64,000 bases of DNA from Elymus sibiricus (lineage: Eukaryota; Streptophyta; Magnoliopsida; Poales; Poaceae), in NCBI GenBank assembly GCA_039707655.1, contig CM077665.1, positions 294,132,205-294,196,204 on the forward strand, written 5' to 3'. The stretch's first letter is position 1; each line of letters begins with the position of its first letter. The notes beneath the pieces were generated by a model, which had not been told where the DNA came from, did not search any database, and worked only from the letters and a program-made list of their open reading frames with translations. Of this stretch, positions 47,585 through 58,201 are shown in pieces. Both the position numbers and the translations under genes were made by a program.

Positions 47585-48830
47585 AATCAGGTTTTTAATA
47601 ATAAACACAATATTAGCTTTTGTACCCATCTTCATGGTTGAAATATTTGTCTGCCATCTGTGACACATTTTATTTAGTTTCCATTTGTCTTGCTTCATGC
47701 TATCAACATTGTTAATCATCTATCTTTATCTTTCTTTCCCTTTACAACCTACTTGAATGGATATCGTTCCTAAGAGGTCATTTCTTATGCATCAGGTCCT
47801 CAAGGTGGGTGTTGTTTGTTCATAGATATCTATGATTCCACATTATTCAAAACGGTTCATGTCATACTGGATGCTATTATATTGAGAGTGGCTTCGAACA
47901 ATATTGCATAAACATATTTGTTTTCTCCTTGGCCAATAATGAAATGATCTTTGTGCATATAAAATGGTTATCGATACCATAATTCTTGGTTTTAATTAGC
48001 TTCTTGCGTTAGCCGTTTTAAGCCATTCTACTGTCTGTAATACAACCCATATTGCATCATCTTTCCATCTATGTCCCTACTTATTCACTACTAACATTGC
48101 TTCTAATTGGCTTCTTGCGCCATTGGCGCAACTGGGTCATCTAGTAAGAAAAACAGAGACATGTGCGTGTGCAAAAGAAACATGGGGGAAAATTGGGGCG
48201 CTTAGGTAATCAGGTTTTTAATAATAAACACAATATTAGCTTTTGTACCCATCTTCATGGTTGAAATATTTGTCTGCCATCTGTGACACATTTTATTTAG
48301 TTTCCATATGTCTTGCTTCATGCTATCAACATTGTTAATCATCTATCTTTATCTTTCTTTCCCTTTACAACCTACTTGAATGGATATCGTTCCTAAGAGG
48401 TCATTTCTTATGCATCAGGTCCTCAAGGTTGGTGTTGTTTGTTCATAGATATCTATGATTCCACATTATTCAAAACGGTTCATGTCATACTGGATGCTAT
48501 TATATTGAGAGTGGCTTCGAACAATATTGCATAAACATATTTGTTTTCTCCTTGGCCAATAATGAAATGATCTTTGTGCATATAAAATGGTTATCGATAC
48601 CATAATTCTTGGTTTTAATTAGCTTCTTGCGTTAGCCGTTTTAAGCCATTCTACTGTCTGTAATACAACCCATATTGCATCATCTTTCCATCTATGTCCC
48701 TACTTATTCACTACTAACATTGCTTCTAATTGGCTTCTTGCGCCATTGGCGCAACTGGGTCATCTAGTAAGAAAAACAGAGCATGACCAGACATGTGCGT
48801 GTGCAAAAGAAACATGGGGGAAAATTGGGG
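47585..48830 (+). repeat. 623-bp tandem duplication across the Helitron 3' boundary
   Basis: Units 47585-48207 and 48208-48830 start with AATCAGGTTTTTAATAAT. Each contains the Helitron end plus ~65 bp of LTR flank, so the duplication is younger than the Helitron insertion. The first copy has lost about nine bases of flank (AGAGACATG versus AGAGCATGACCAGACATG). Confidence 0.9.
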
Positions 48831-49053
48831 CGCCTAGGACTTGATCTCAGGACCTCCTGGATGTGGATGCGCTGGTATGACCAGTTGAGCTGGCTAGGTG
48901 CTCAACTGGGTCATCTAGTAAGAAAAACAGAGCATGACCAGACATGTGCGTGTGCAAAAGAAACATGGGGGAAAATTGGGGCGCATAGGACTTGATCTCA
49001 GGACCTCCTGGATGTGGATGCGCTGGTATGACCAGTTGAGCTGGCTAGGTGCT
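48752..49053 (+). repeat. 151-bp tandem duplication at the Helitron/LTR border
   Basis: Units 48752-48902 and 48903-49053 begin CAACTGGGTCATCTAG and end CTGGCTAGGTGC. The second unit lacks the Helitron hairpin. This later event gives a third CTAG terminus (48915-48918). Confidence 0.9.
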
Positions 49054-49140
49054 TGTGCTTCAAAGGCATTTCAGCCGCTAAAGAATCAGACGCAACAGGT
49101 GATATCTGGCGACGCAAAAATATGAAAAGAAAAGGTGCAG

Positions 49141-49205
49141 CGACGGGGATTCGATCCCTGGGTGCCTGGGTCATGGGAAGTGGCACTAGCCACTGAGCTA
49201 GCCAT
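49141..49205 (-). repeat. tRNA-like module 1, right LARD LTR
   Basis: Counterpart of 33831-33895. The minus strand has TGGCTAGCTCAGTGG and GGATCGAATCC. The B-box differs at one base from the left LTR copy yet still fits the consensus. Confidence 0.55.
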
Positions 49206-49738
49206 GAGTGGTGTTCTGTGGACGCCTTGGCTCTACAAGACTTCAGCAAAAGCTCTGCCCTTGGCCATGGAAAAACACGTCGGACGAAGAAATCCGGCGA
49301 GCTCCAGCGGTCAGAAAACAACGGAGGCCACGGCTAAAAAATAGAGGCGGGCGTGCGGGATTAGGATGCTGGGTCAGCTGCGTGGTGCGCGCGTGCAGAG
49401 GCTTTGCGGACGCTCGCGTGCACGTGGTGTGGGTGCTCGAGCAGGAGCTCTGCTCAGCCATGGAGGCAAAGCACAGCGAGGTGGCGGCGTGCGTGGGCTG
49501 CGGGCGTTGTTGTGGTGCGAATGCGTGTGTGCGCGCAAGCCTGAACGAGTGTGCGGGTGTGCTCGCGGAGGGACGAGCAAGGGTACCCCAAGGTAGGATC
49601 TTGGCTGGCTCGCGGCCATGGCGATGCGGCGAGGGTAGGCAGCGGCAAGGAGCGAGGCGAGGTCTGCTGCAAGCGCGCGGGGGCTACAGATGCATGCTGT
49701 TGCGCGGCCTGCGTTGGCACAAGGGCCAAACCGGACCC

Positions 49739-50239
49739 TGTTAGCTGGAAAATGGAACGACCGTACCACGGCGATCATCGGAGACAAGGAGAGACGGCGA
49801 GAGAGGGAACACCGAGGTTTTGCGGGCGCTCAAACACCCTGCCGCACGAACGGCTTTTTCTGTTTTCTTTCGAGCTCGAACTCCATCACCCCAACGAGGT
49901 ACACAGGAGGGGGAGAGGCTTTATACCCGCGCGCACTGACACGCCAGGCCACGTTCTGACGCTCCCTCACACCTACTGCCCACGTCCCACGCGCTCCGGC
50001 TCGCGCGCGCCCATCGCGCACGTACGCGATCGCCGCGGCCGAAGCCCCACGCCCGAAGAGGCCACTCCTCCTGATCCCTCACCAACTAAATCACGCACGC
50101 GCAGACACACGTCCTCACACACGCACATACGCCCTTGGGCACGCACGCACACACCCGAGCCCGTCACGGGCCGGACCCGACACGTCCAGCGCACGCACAC
50201 ACGCACACGACCGAGCCCGCCGTGGCTTATTCCCCAACA
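49739..50239 (-). repeat. 3' LTR of the copia-like element
   Basis: This 501 bp LTR reads TGTTGGGGAATAAGCC to CCAGCTAACA on the minus strand, with TATAAAG at 49919-49925 (minus). It is rich in CACACG/GTGTGCG words. A purine-rich TTAGGGGGTGAT precedes it (minus strand, 50240-50251). Confidence 0.75.
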
Positions 50240-50242
50240 ATC

Positions 50243-50523
50243 ACCCCCTAAGCCACGGCTTAGAGGAGTCCCGGCCCGCCAAAGTCATCGCCGACATCTG
50301 CCAGCAACGCCTGCTCCGCCGCCGGCGCCTTCCGCGGCTGGGGTCAGTCGCGCTTGAAGTGGCCCCGCTGCCCGCAGTTGTAGCAGCGCCCGCGCCTCTT
50401 CTTCCTTCCACCCGAAGCCGCGCTCGATGCCCCGTCATCGTCGGAGCTGCCGTCCTTCTGTCGCCGCCGTGCCTCCCACTGGGCTGCCGTGAGTATGAGT
50501 TGCCCATCCGCCCGCTCGCCGCC
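50243..50523 (-). pseudogene. Copia-type gag, C-terminal part with zinc knuckle
   Basis: The minus-strand frame has a basic KKRRGR stretch and then CYNCGQRGHFKRD followed by TGA where the final Cys of the C-x2-C-x4-H-x4-C knuckle belongs. So the knuckle lacks its last ligand and the frame stops there. The upstream part continues at 57044-57250 after the solo LTR. It would be the nucleocapsid part of gag. Confidence 0.75.
50519..50523. repeat. Target-site duplication CCGCC (left copy)
   Basis: CCGCC precedes TGTAACAGCCC at 50524 and recurs at 57044-57048 after GGGCGTGACA. Confidence 0.9.
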
Positions 50524-51092
50524 TGTAACAGCCCAGGATCGACGCTCCAGAAGATTCCTGTTTTATTTCCATTCTCGTCGTCTGATTCGTTCGGTTGTCA
50601 CATTCATCATCTCATCATTCGCATCATCTGCATAGCATCATCACCCGTTTTTGAAAACTTGCATCCGTTCGTAGACGCCGGTTCTTTCCGTTCTTGTCGT
50701 TGACCGTTTTGAGTCCAACCATACACGCACGCGCCTGCGGCATCGTTAAAATAAATGTTTTTAAAAGTGCGCAAAAATATTCTCGAATTGGGTCGAAAGT
50801 TGGCATGAGGTCTTGTTATATTGTGGGTAGACCGCCTGCCAAGTTTCGTCGCAATCGGAGGTCGTTTGATACCCGAACGGTCGACCGCAGTGTCACCGTC
50901 GCCGGTTATTCGTCGGACGTTTTCGGTTTATAAAAAAACTCGATGCCGGGCCACAATCTCCCTCTCATCTCAGCCCATGGCCACTCTACACAGCCACCAA
51001 GCCCAGCCAACCCACCTCTCCGACTTGACCGTCGGATCGTGATCGCGCGGATGAGATTCGCCCCCAAACCCCCAAACCCTAGCTAAAATTGC

Positions 51093-51099
51093 TATATAT
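51093..51099 (+). promoter_or_regulatory. TATA box of solo LTR
   Basis: GCTATATATGGACACCCCC corresponds in place to GCTATAAATAGCC of the LARD 3' LTR. Confidence 0.6.
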
Positions 51100-51557
51100 G
51101 GACACCCCCACGTCCATTTTTAGCCTCCCGTAGCCCCTGCTTTGGAATCCGCGCCGCCCACCACCTCCTTCCACCTCGAGCAGCCGCCTCCTCCTCAATT
51201 TCCATGCCGGCCGCCTCCCGCCGCCATTTGGCGCTGCCAGCAAGCCGCGCCGCCGCCAGCCGCCGCGCCCGAGCCAACCGGACGCGGCCACGTCACCCAG
51301 CGCCGCCAGCTTCGCCCCACCAGCCGCGCCAGGCCCGCGGGGCCCAGATCCGGCCCGCCTGGGCCCGGATCCCGCCGCCGCCGGCCCGAGCAGGCCCGCG
51401 CCCCGCGCCCGCTCCTCCCGAGCCGCTCGCCCCGCCGCCAGCTAGCGCCGCCGCCGCCTCTCTGCCAGCCGCGCTCGCCGGAGACCCCACCGCCCAGCTG
51501 TCGAGCCGTCCTGCGCCGTGCCCCGCCGCCACATCTGTCCGCCAGCCGCGCCAGCCG

Positions 51558-53081
51558 TGATGACCCACAAGTATAGGGGATCTATCATAGTCCTTTCGAT
51601 AAGTAAGAGTGTCGAACCCAACGAGGAGCAGAAGGAAATGACAAGCGGTTTTCAGTAAGGTATTCTCTGCAAGCACTGAAATTATCGGTAACAGATAGTT
51701 TTGTGATAAGATAATTCGTAAAGGGTAGCAAGTAACAAATATAGCAAAGGTGCAGCAAGGTGGCCCAATCCTTTTTGTAGCAAAGGACAAGCCTGGACAA
51801 ACTCTTATATAAAGCAAAGCGCTCCCGAGGACACATGGGAATTTCTGTCAAGCTAGTTTTCATCATGCTCATATGATTCGCGTTCGTTACTTTGATAATT
51901 TGATATGTGGGTGGACCGGTGCTTGGGTGCTGCCCTTACTTGGACAAGCCTCCCACTTATGATTAACCTCTCTCGCAAGCATCCGCAACTACGAAAGAAG
52001 AATTAAGATAAATCTAACCATATCATGAAACATATGGATCCAAATCAGCCCCTTACGAAGCAACGCATAAACTAGGGTTTAAGCTTCTGTCACTCTAGCA
52101 ACCCATCATCTACTTATTACTTCCCAATGCCTTCCCCTAGGCCCAAATAATGGTGAAGTGTCATGTAGTCGACATTCACATAACACCACTAGAGGAGAGA
52201 CAACATACATCTCATCAAATTATCGAACGAATACCAAATTCACATGATTACTTATAACAAGACTTATCCCATGTCCTCAGGAACAAACATAACTACTCAC
52301 AAAGCATACTCATGTTCATAATCAGAGGATTATTAATTATCATTAAGGATCTGAACATATGATCTTCCACCAAGTAAACCAACTAGCATCAACTACAAGG
52401 AGTAATCAACACTACTAGCAACCCATAGGTACCAATCTGAGGTTTTGAGACAAAGATCGGATACAAGAGATGAACTAGGGTTTGGAGAGGAGATGGTGCT
52501 GGTGAAGATGTTGATGGAGATTGACCCCCTCTTGATGAGAGGATCGTTGGTGATGACGATGGATTCGATTTCCCCCTCCGGGAGGGAAGTTTCCCCGGCA
52601 GAACAACTCCGCCGGAGCCCTAGATTGGTTCTGCCCAAGTTCCGCCTCGAGACGGCGGCGCTTCGTCCCGAAAGCTCTCTTATGATTTTTTCTAGGTCAA
52701 AACCCTCCATATAGCAGAAGATGGGCACCGGAGGGCAGCCAGGGGGCCCACAAGCCACAGGGGCGCGCCCTGGGGGGTAGGGCGCGCCCCTCAGGCTTGT
52801 GGCCTCCTGGTGGGTCCCCTCTGGTATTTCTTTCGCCCAATATTTTTAATATATTCCAAAATAATTCTCCGTAACTTTTCAGGACTTTTGGAGTTGTGCA
52901 GAATAGGTCTCTCATATTTTCTCCTTTCCAGTCTAGAATTCCAGCTGCCGGCATTCTCCCTCTTCATGTAAACCTTGTAAAATAAGAGAGAAAAGGCATA
53001 AGTATTGTACCATAATGTGTAATAACAGCCCATAATGCAATAAATATCAATATAAAAGCATGATGCAAAATGGACGTATCA
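51558..53081 (-). repeat. Solo LTR, TGATACG type, minus strand
   Basis: This 1,524 bp LTR begins TGATACGTCCATTTTGC on the minus strand and ends ...TACTTGTGGGTCATCA. It is flanked by AGCCG (51553-51557) and GGCCG (53082-53086), a 5-bp duplication with one change. There is no internal domain. LTRs with these ends are abundant in Triticeae; I do not commit to a family. The ORF on its minus strand (52393-52758) is part of the LTR and not a gene. Confidence 0.85.
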
Positions 53082-55402
53082 GGCCGCAGCTGCCCCGCCG
53101 CACGGAGCTCGCCCCGCCTCGCTCACCGGCCGAGCCAACCGCCGTCGCCACCACCCATGGTTCTCCCCGGCCGCGCCTTCGCCGCCTCTGGCCGGATCCG
53201 GGACGGCGCCGCCCGACCCCCCGCATCGACCCGGCCGCTCTCCGGCCTCCTCCGGCCTGCCTCGCCCTTGCCGGAGTCGGCCACGGCCGTCGGCCTCCGC
53301 TGTCCAAGCCGCCAGGACCGGCCCGTCCCGCCAACCAAACGGGCTGGAGCCCCGGACGTCGCCGTCCCCGTACGCCTCGTTAAACTTCGCGTCTAAGTTT
53401 TTTTTTCTAAGTCCTTTTCGTGTGCAGATTTTTCATATAGGCATTTTGTGACGCCCGTATCTCGATAACCGTGCATCATATGAACATGCTTAATATATGA
53501 AAATTGCTCTACTCAATGTGCTCTACACAATGGTACCATTTGCATGTGCATTAGGATTCATTTGCATGCTCAAATATGTGTTGCAAAAGTGCATCTCATC
53601 GTGATGTGCGAGTCTGTTATTTTTTATTTAAACTTGTTGGATGGTTGCATCAAACCCATAGGTCTTTTGCATGTGGTGTCTTCATTAGTATTGCTCTATA
53701 ACATGTCTACTTTGATGCCATGCCACTGGTTGCTAGGTATGACATCATCATCATGTCAATTTGTTGCTCTCAAGTTGCTATCACGTTAAAACTGAAATCT
53801 GTTAACGATGAGTTCCGTTTTACGAGCATCATATTAAGCAAACCATGCATCCTATGTAATTTTGCCAATGGTATGATTTGAAGTGTGTCATGTCTAGTTG
53901 TTGTTAGTGTCCTTGCCATGCTCATAAGTGATTGTTATGCTACTGTTGTTGCCATGTCTTCATGCCTAATCAAACTGCAGTTTTGGGAGATAGCTAAATT
54001 TCACCAAGTCTGAAACTTTTATTTTGTTGCCATGTTTCCATGTGTTTTGCTATTGATCTAGGAGTCTTTTGTGGTTGCTCCCAAGGAGTCTTTTGTTAAG
54101 CATGTTATTGACTACCAGGTTGTGCCTTTTGTTGCCATGTATAGGTTTTGCATCATGGTTATTCCGGCTGTCCAATAGGTCAATCTGATGTAAACTGCTG
54201 CACATGTCTAGTCTATTTTTCACCAAGTCTGAGAATCTGTTTTCTTCAATATGCCATGTTGTGTTGATGCTAGCCATGATTCTATGCATAATTAGACCTT
54301 GCCACCATGGGATGATTTGATGTGCATCATGTCTACTACCATCCTGTTAAGTTTCATGCAAATATATGACCTGTAGCATATAGTTTTCTTGCTGCCAATA
54401 TGCCTTCACGAAAATCTGCTATGCTAAAAACTGTTATTTTCACTAAGTCCTAATCTGCTATATTTTATTGCCATGTTGTGAGCTTCCTACCATGTGATCC
54501 ATGACTCTTTTGAGTATGTTATGTGAAGATGAAATGAAGTGTGTGTTATATGCTACAGCCCCATGATTAGTTTGTGCATATTAGGATCTTGGAGGTTGTT
54601 GTTTTCATGTGTGCAATATGCTATCTTGCTGTTTTGGACAGATTTGAACTAAAACTTGTATTAATGATTGTGGTTGAACCGTAGCTCCGTTTTGCACATG
54701 CCATATATGAAACTTGTTTAGATTTTCATGTACTATCATAATATCTTGCTGAATTCATGATTTGAAATGTCTGTGGTTGTCATTTTCATGCATTTTGCAT
54801 TCATGTCATGTTCATCTTGTGAAGGTCATATCTTTTAGACCGTAGCCCCGTTTGAGATGTTCCATATATGTAATTCGACTAGAATGACGTGTAGAATTGC
54901 ATGGTATACTTTATTTTCCTGTTTAATAAATATAAAACATGATTAGTTCAGATCTGGACCAATTTCGAAATTAACATGTGGGGTCGTTTCGGAAATGCTA
55001 TATGTTGTTTCCGGCCTCATTTAAACTTGCCTAGATGTGTAGTTACTTATGCTTCACCTCTTGCCATGTTTAACAACATTTAATATTGTCGTGTACCTAA
55101 ACGAGAGTGAACTAAATATTCGAACGTGGAGTTTCGTCAATATGCAACTCGTTGCATATTGAACTTCACTTAATGTGTAGGAGTTGATTGTTGTGTTTTC
55201 CCATGTCATGCATAACATGCGTCATCCTTGTTGTGCATCATGTCATGCATTTGTTATGGTGTTTATCATGTGTTGATGGTGTTCCCGATTTGCTTCTTCT
55301 CGATAGAGTTCCGAAAGCGTTCGGAGTGTGAGGATTCGTTCGACTACGTTGGCTCGTCTTCTTCATGGACTCGTTCTTCTTCCAAGCGGGATCTCAGGCA
55401 AG

Positions 55403-55639
55403 ATGATCATTTCCCTGGATACCACTACTATCATTGCCATGCTAGTTCTCGTTTCTATCGCTGTCTCGCTAACTACCACTTGTTTGTCAAGCCTCCCAAA
55501 TTGCCATGAAAAGCCTCTAACCCCTCCACACCCCAGCAAACCATTGTTTGGCTATGTTACCGCTTGCTCAGCCCTTCTTATAGCGTTGCTAGTTGCAGGT
55601 GCAAGCTATTTCCATGTGCCAACATGGATATCCTTTTGA
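55403..55639 (+). CDS. Short TM-peptide ORF in solo LTR exon 2
   Basis: This 78-codon ORF opens MIISLDTTTIIAMLV, like 7288 and 14496. After the hydrophobic part an indel changes the frame, giving a different, longer C-terminus with a second hydrophobic stretch. The N-terminal part is therefore the conserved piece. Translation unproven. Confidence 0.25.
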   Translation: MIISLDTTTIIAMLVLVSIAVSLTTTCLSSLPNCHEKPLTPPHPSKPLFGYVTACSALLIALLVAGASYFHVPTWISF

Positions 55640-57043
55640 TATATCACAATATTATTGCTATTTAATTTAACGCACATATATACTTGGTAAAGGGTGGAAG
55701 GCTTGGCCTTTTGCTCGGTGTTTTGTTCCACTCTTGCCGCCCTAGTTACTTGTGTACCGGTGTTATGTTCCATATTTTGAGCTCCTAACATGCTCGGGGT
55801 TGTTATGGGGACCCCCTTGATTTTCGTTTTAGGATAAAACTTGTCTGGCAAGGCCCAACTTTGGTATTACATTTGCCTAATAACTAATAAACCTGCATAG
55901 GGAGTAATTAACCCGAGGAGAATTAATCAACAACCCGGGCCAGTGCTCCTCATGAGTGTTGGTCCAAAATGGCAGTAGCCGGGGCCACCAATGGGTGTGC
56001 CAGCCGGAAACTTAGCCAATTCGGTCGTGTCCTGAGAACGTGATACGCGGCTCCTATCGGGTTCGTCGACACGTCGGGCGGTCTTGCTGGACTTGTTTTA
56101 CCTTTCTCAAACGTCTTGTGCGAGGAATTCCGAGAATACTTCGGGCTATCTCGAGGTTGCGATTTTCCAGTGGAATTGCCTAGGAAGATCACGAGATTCG
56201 TGGTCGAGGTTATTCCCGTGGCGTGTGGTTAGTTTGTGATGGATGAGTTGTAGCACCCCTGTAGGGTTAAATCTTTCGGAAAGCCGTGCCCGCGGTTACG
56301 TGGCAACTTGGAAACATTGTTTAACACCCGGTCATAGCAAACTTGAAGTAAACTCAAATAAAATACACCAACCGTGTGCGTAACCGTGACTGTCTCTTCT
56401 CGTGAGTCCTTATCCGAGAGAGAACACGGTGGGGTTATGTTTGACGTATGTAGGTGTTCAGGATCTCTTAGAGATCATTACTAGTTCACGTCCGTTTATT
56501 CGACAATCATCCCCCTTTATTCTTGTACTCGTAAGTTAGCCACTCAAATAAATGCTTAGTCGCTTGCTGCAACCTCACCACTTAACCATACCTCACCCAT
56601 TACGCTTTAATAGTCTTGATACCCTTGGAAATGAGATTGCTGAGTCCCCGTGGCTCACAGATTACTACAACAACAGTTGCAGGTACAGGTAATGTGATGA
56701 TTTGACGTGAGCGCATTGCTTGTTTGAATTGGAGTTCTTCTTCTTCTTCATCGATCTAGGATGGGTTCCAGGCGGTAGCCTGGGATAGCAAGGATGGATG
56801 TCATTTCATCGTTTGTTTTCGTTCGTAGTCGGACCCTGCTCTTCTGTATGATGTTTGGATATGTTGTTGTATCGATGTGATATTGATGTAGCTTGTGGCG
56901 AGTGTAAGCCAACTCAATATACTCATCTCTTCTTTACATGTACTTGTAATGATATCCATTCTTATGAAACGACGAGATGCGCTTCTATCCCTGTCGAGGC
57001 CCTCGTGCCAAAATAAGGATAGGATCGCATCTTGGGCGTGACA

Positions 57044-57250
57044 CCGCCGGCCTGTGTGCGTCTCCGCGTGCACTCATCGAACGCCTTGAGTCGCCCGAGC
57101 GCCTCCTCGAACGCCATGGCCTCAACGTCGCAAAATTGCTCGATGCCCGCCGCCGCTGCATACAGGCGGTCCAGCACCATGTCCAGCAACTTGTTGACCA
57201 TTGCCGCGTCATCGAGCGTCGTGCTGAGCCCCGCGTAGCGCGCCGCCATG
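57044..57250 (-). pseudogene. Copia-type gag, central (UBN2-like) part
   Basis: The minus-strand frame reads LSTTLDDAAMVNKLLDMV, DRLYAAAAGIEQFCDVEAMAF and EEALGRLKAFDE, the pattern of the copia gag UBN2 domain (LL.xLP..Y...AAIE...L....LEELIGRL...E). It joins the zinc-knuckle part at 50523 across the CCGCC duplication. The N-terminus is lost at 57250/57251 where LARD LTR resumes. Confidence 0.75.
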
Positions 57251-58201
57251 CAGAGGTGAGGAAGATGACGGTGACGATCTTGACGCCCCCCCCCCTGAGG
57301 AAGGAGTGGGTGGCTGCTGGAAGGATCAAACCGGGCGCGAGCTCCAACTTGGCTCGAACATGGCGAGGCATGGAGTGGTCTCTCTTGGCGGCGGCAGGGG
57401 GAAGAGAAGGGGAAAAAATGGAAGGAGGAGGAGCTTAGGGTTGCAGGGAGGGCTTTTATGGACCAAGGAGAAGCTTCTCTGGCCGTCCAATCGAAGGAGG
57501 TGTCGACGTGGGTGTCCTGGATGGTTGTCGTACACAAGGTTGAAGATGAACAGAGGGGTTCGGCTGCGATGGGCTATGTGGGCTGCCTTGCAGGGGAGAA
57601 TCTGTTGGGCCTCTCTCTCCCTCTCTAATTCCTCCTCTTCTCTTTTTCTTTATTTCTTCAGACAGAAATTTGAGAAAAAGAAAAGAGGTGCTAGAGGTGG
57701 AATATTTCAGAGAAGAAAAAAATATATTCTTGGAGCCCTGGAAATATGCAAAATTTATAAGGAATAGTTTTGGCAATTTTAGAGACTGCAAATTTAAACA
57801 ACTTTGAATTTATTTCAACTTGATTAAATGCAAAGTCCAACCAAAACAATTCCAACAAGGCCGAAAATTGGAGGAGTGGGTCTTGGCATGATATAGGGGT
57901 TTTAGGAATAGAGTGAACATTTTTCTGGTACAGGAAAATGCCACTTGTAAAACATGAATAAAAGAAGAAGAAATGAAAGTTGTCTTTTGGGAAATAAATG
58001 AAAGTGGTGCACGGGCTTAAGGGAGTTGAAAGATCAAAGGAGAAGAAGAAGGAGTTGCAAACACAAATAAGGAAAAAAAACAATCACCACGATATATGCA
58101 AGATGATGAAATGATGCAAAATAAAAATGAAACACACATCACAAGCATGCAAGCATGGTCATAACACAAATTAAGTGAGGTCTTGGTCTTGGGCTGTTAC
58201 A

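Larger units (their letters stand above)
41508..48144 (+). mobile_element. Non-autonomous Helitron with captured gene pieces
   Basis: It starts TCTAACC after an A and ends with hairpin TTGCGCCATTGGCGCAA (48115-48131), nine bases, then CTAG (48141-48144) before a T. The uninterrupted LTR copy reads GTGTGAAATAAAAG at 33596, so insertion was between A and T without duplication. These are the diagnostic Helitron features (established). There is no Rep/helicase ORF. The 6.6 kb body holds exon-like pieces of an alpha/beta-hydrolase gene (45675-45980), a GC-rich 5' part (41750-42280) and AT-rich intron-like sequence. The 3' end was later copied by tandem duplication to 48767 and 48918. Confidence 0.85.
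50524..57043 (+). repeat. LARD/chromovirus-type solo LTR (~5.0 kb without its insert)
   Basis: It starts TGTAACAGCCCAGGATC and ends GGGCGTGACA, flanked by CCGCC duplications with no internal domain, so it is a solo LTR left by LTR-LTR recombination. Removing the 1,524 bp insert at 51558-53081 leaves 4,996 bp, about 0.9 kb longer than the LARD LTRs at 4874 and 12034. The extra length lies in the intron-like tract (53390-55300). TATATAT is at 51093-51099. I see no tRNA-like module. Confidence 0.88.
49739..57250 (-). mobile_element. Copia-like gag-only retrotransposon, truncated, minus strand
   Basis: Read leftward: gag (57250-57044 and 50523-50243), a few codons, a purine tract, and a 3' LTR of 501 bp (50239-49739; TGTTGGGG...TAACA). 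No protease, integrase or reverse transcriptase lies between the gag zinc knuckle and the LTR, and the gap between the gag parts is wholly a solo LTR. The 5' LTR and gag N-terminus are missing, with LARD LTR resuming at 57251. The design matches terminal-repeat elements with only GAG (TR-GAG class, from memory). The solo LTR inside is younger. Confidence 0.75.
38848..58201 (-). repeat. Right LARD LTR (5' LTR), interrupted twice
   Basis: LTR segments are 38848-41507, about 48919-49738 and 57251-58201, matching the left LTR. They are separated by the Helitron with its tandem duplications and by the copia-like element. The ~280 bp of LTR corresponding to 34429-34710 is missing at the copia-like insertion. 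The exon-2 block lies near 40300-40590. Confidence 0.8.

Noticed and set aside
52393..52758. Minus-strand ORF of 121 codons
   Set aside because: It lies wholly inside the TGATACG-type solo LTR, where this frame is commonly open. No domain seen.
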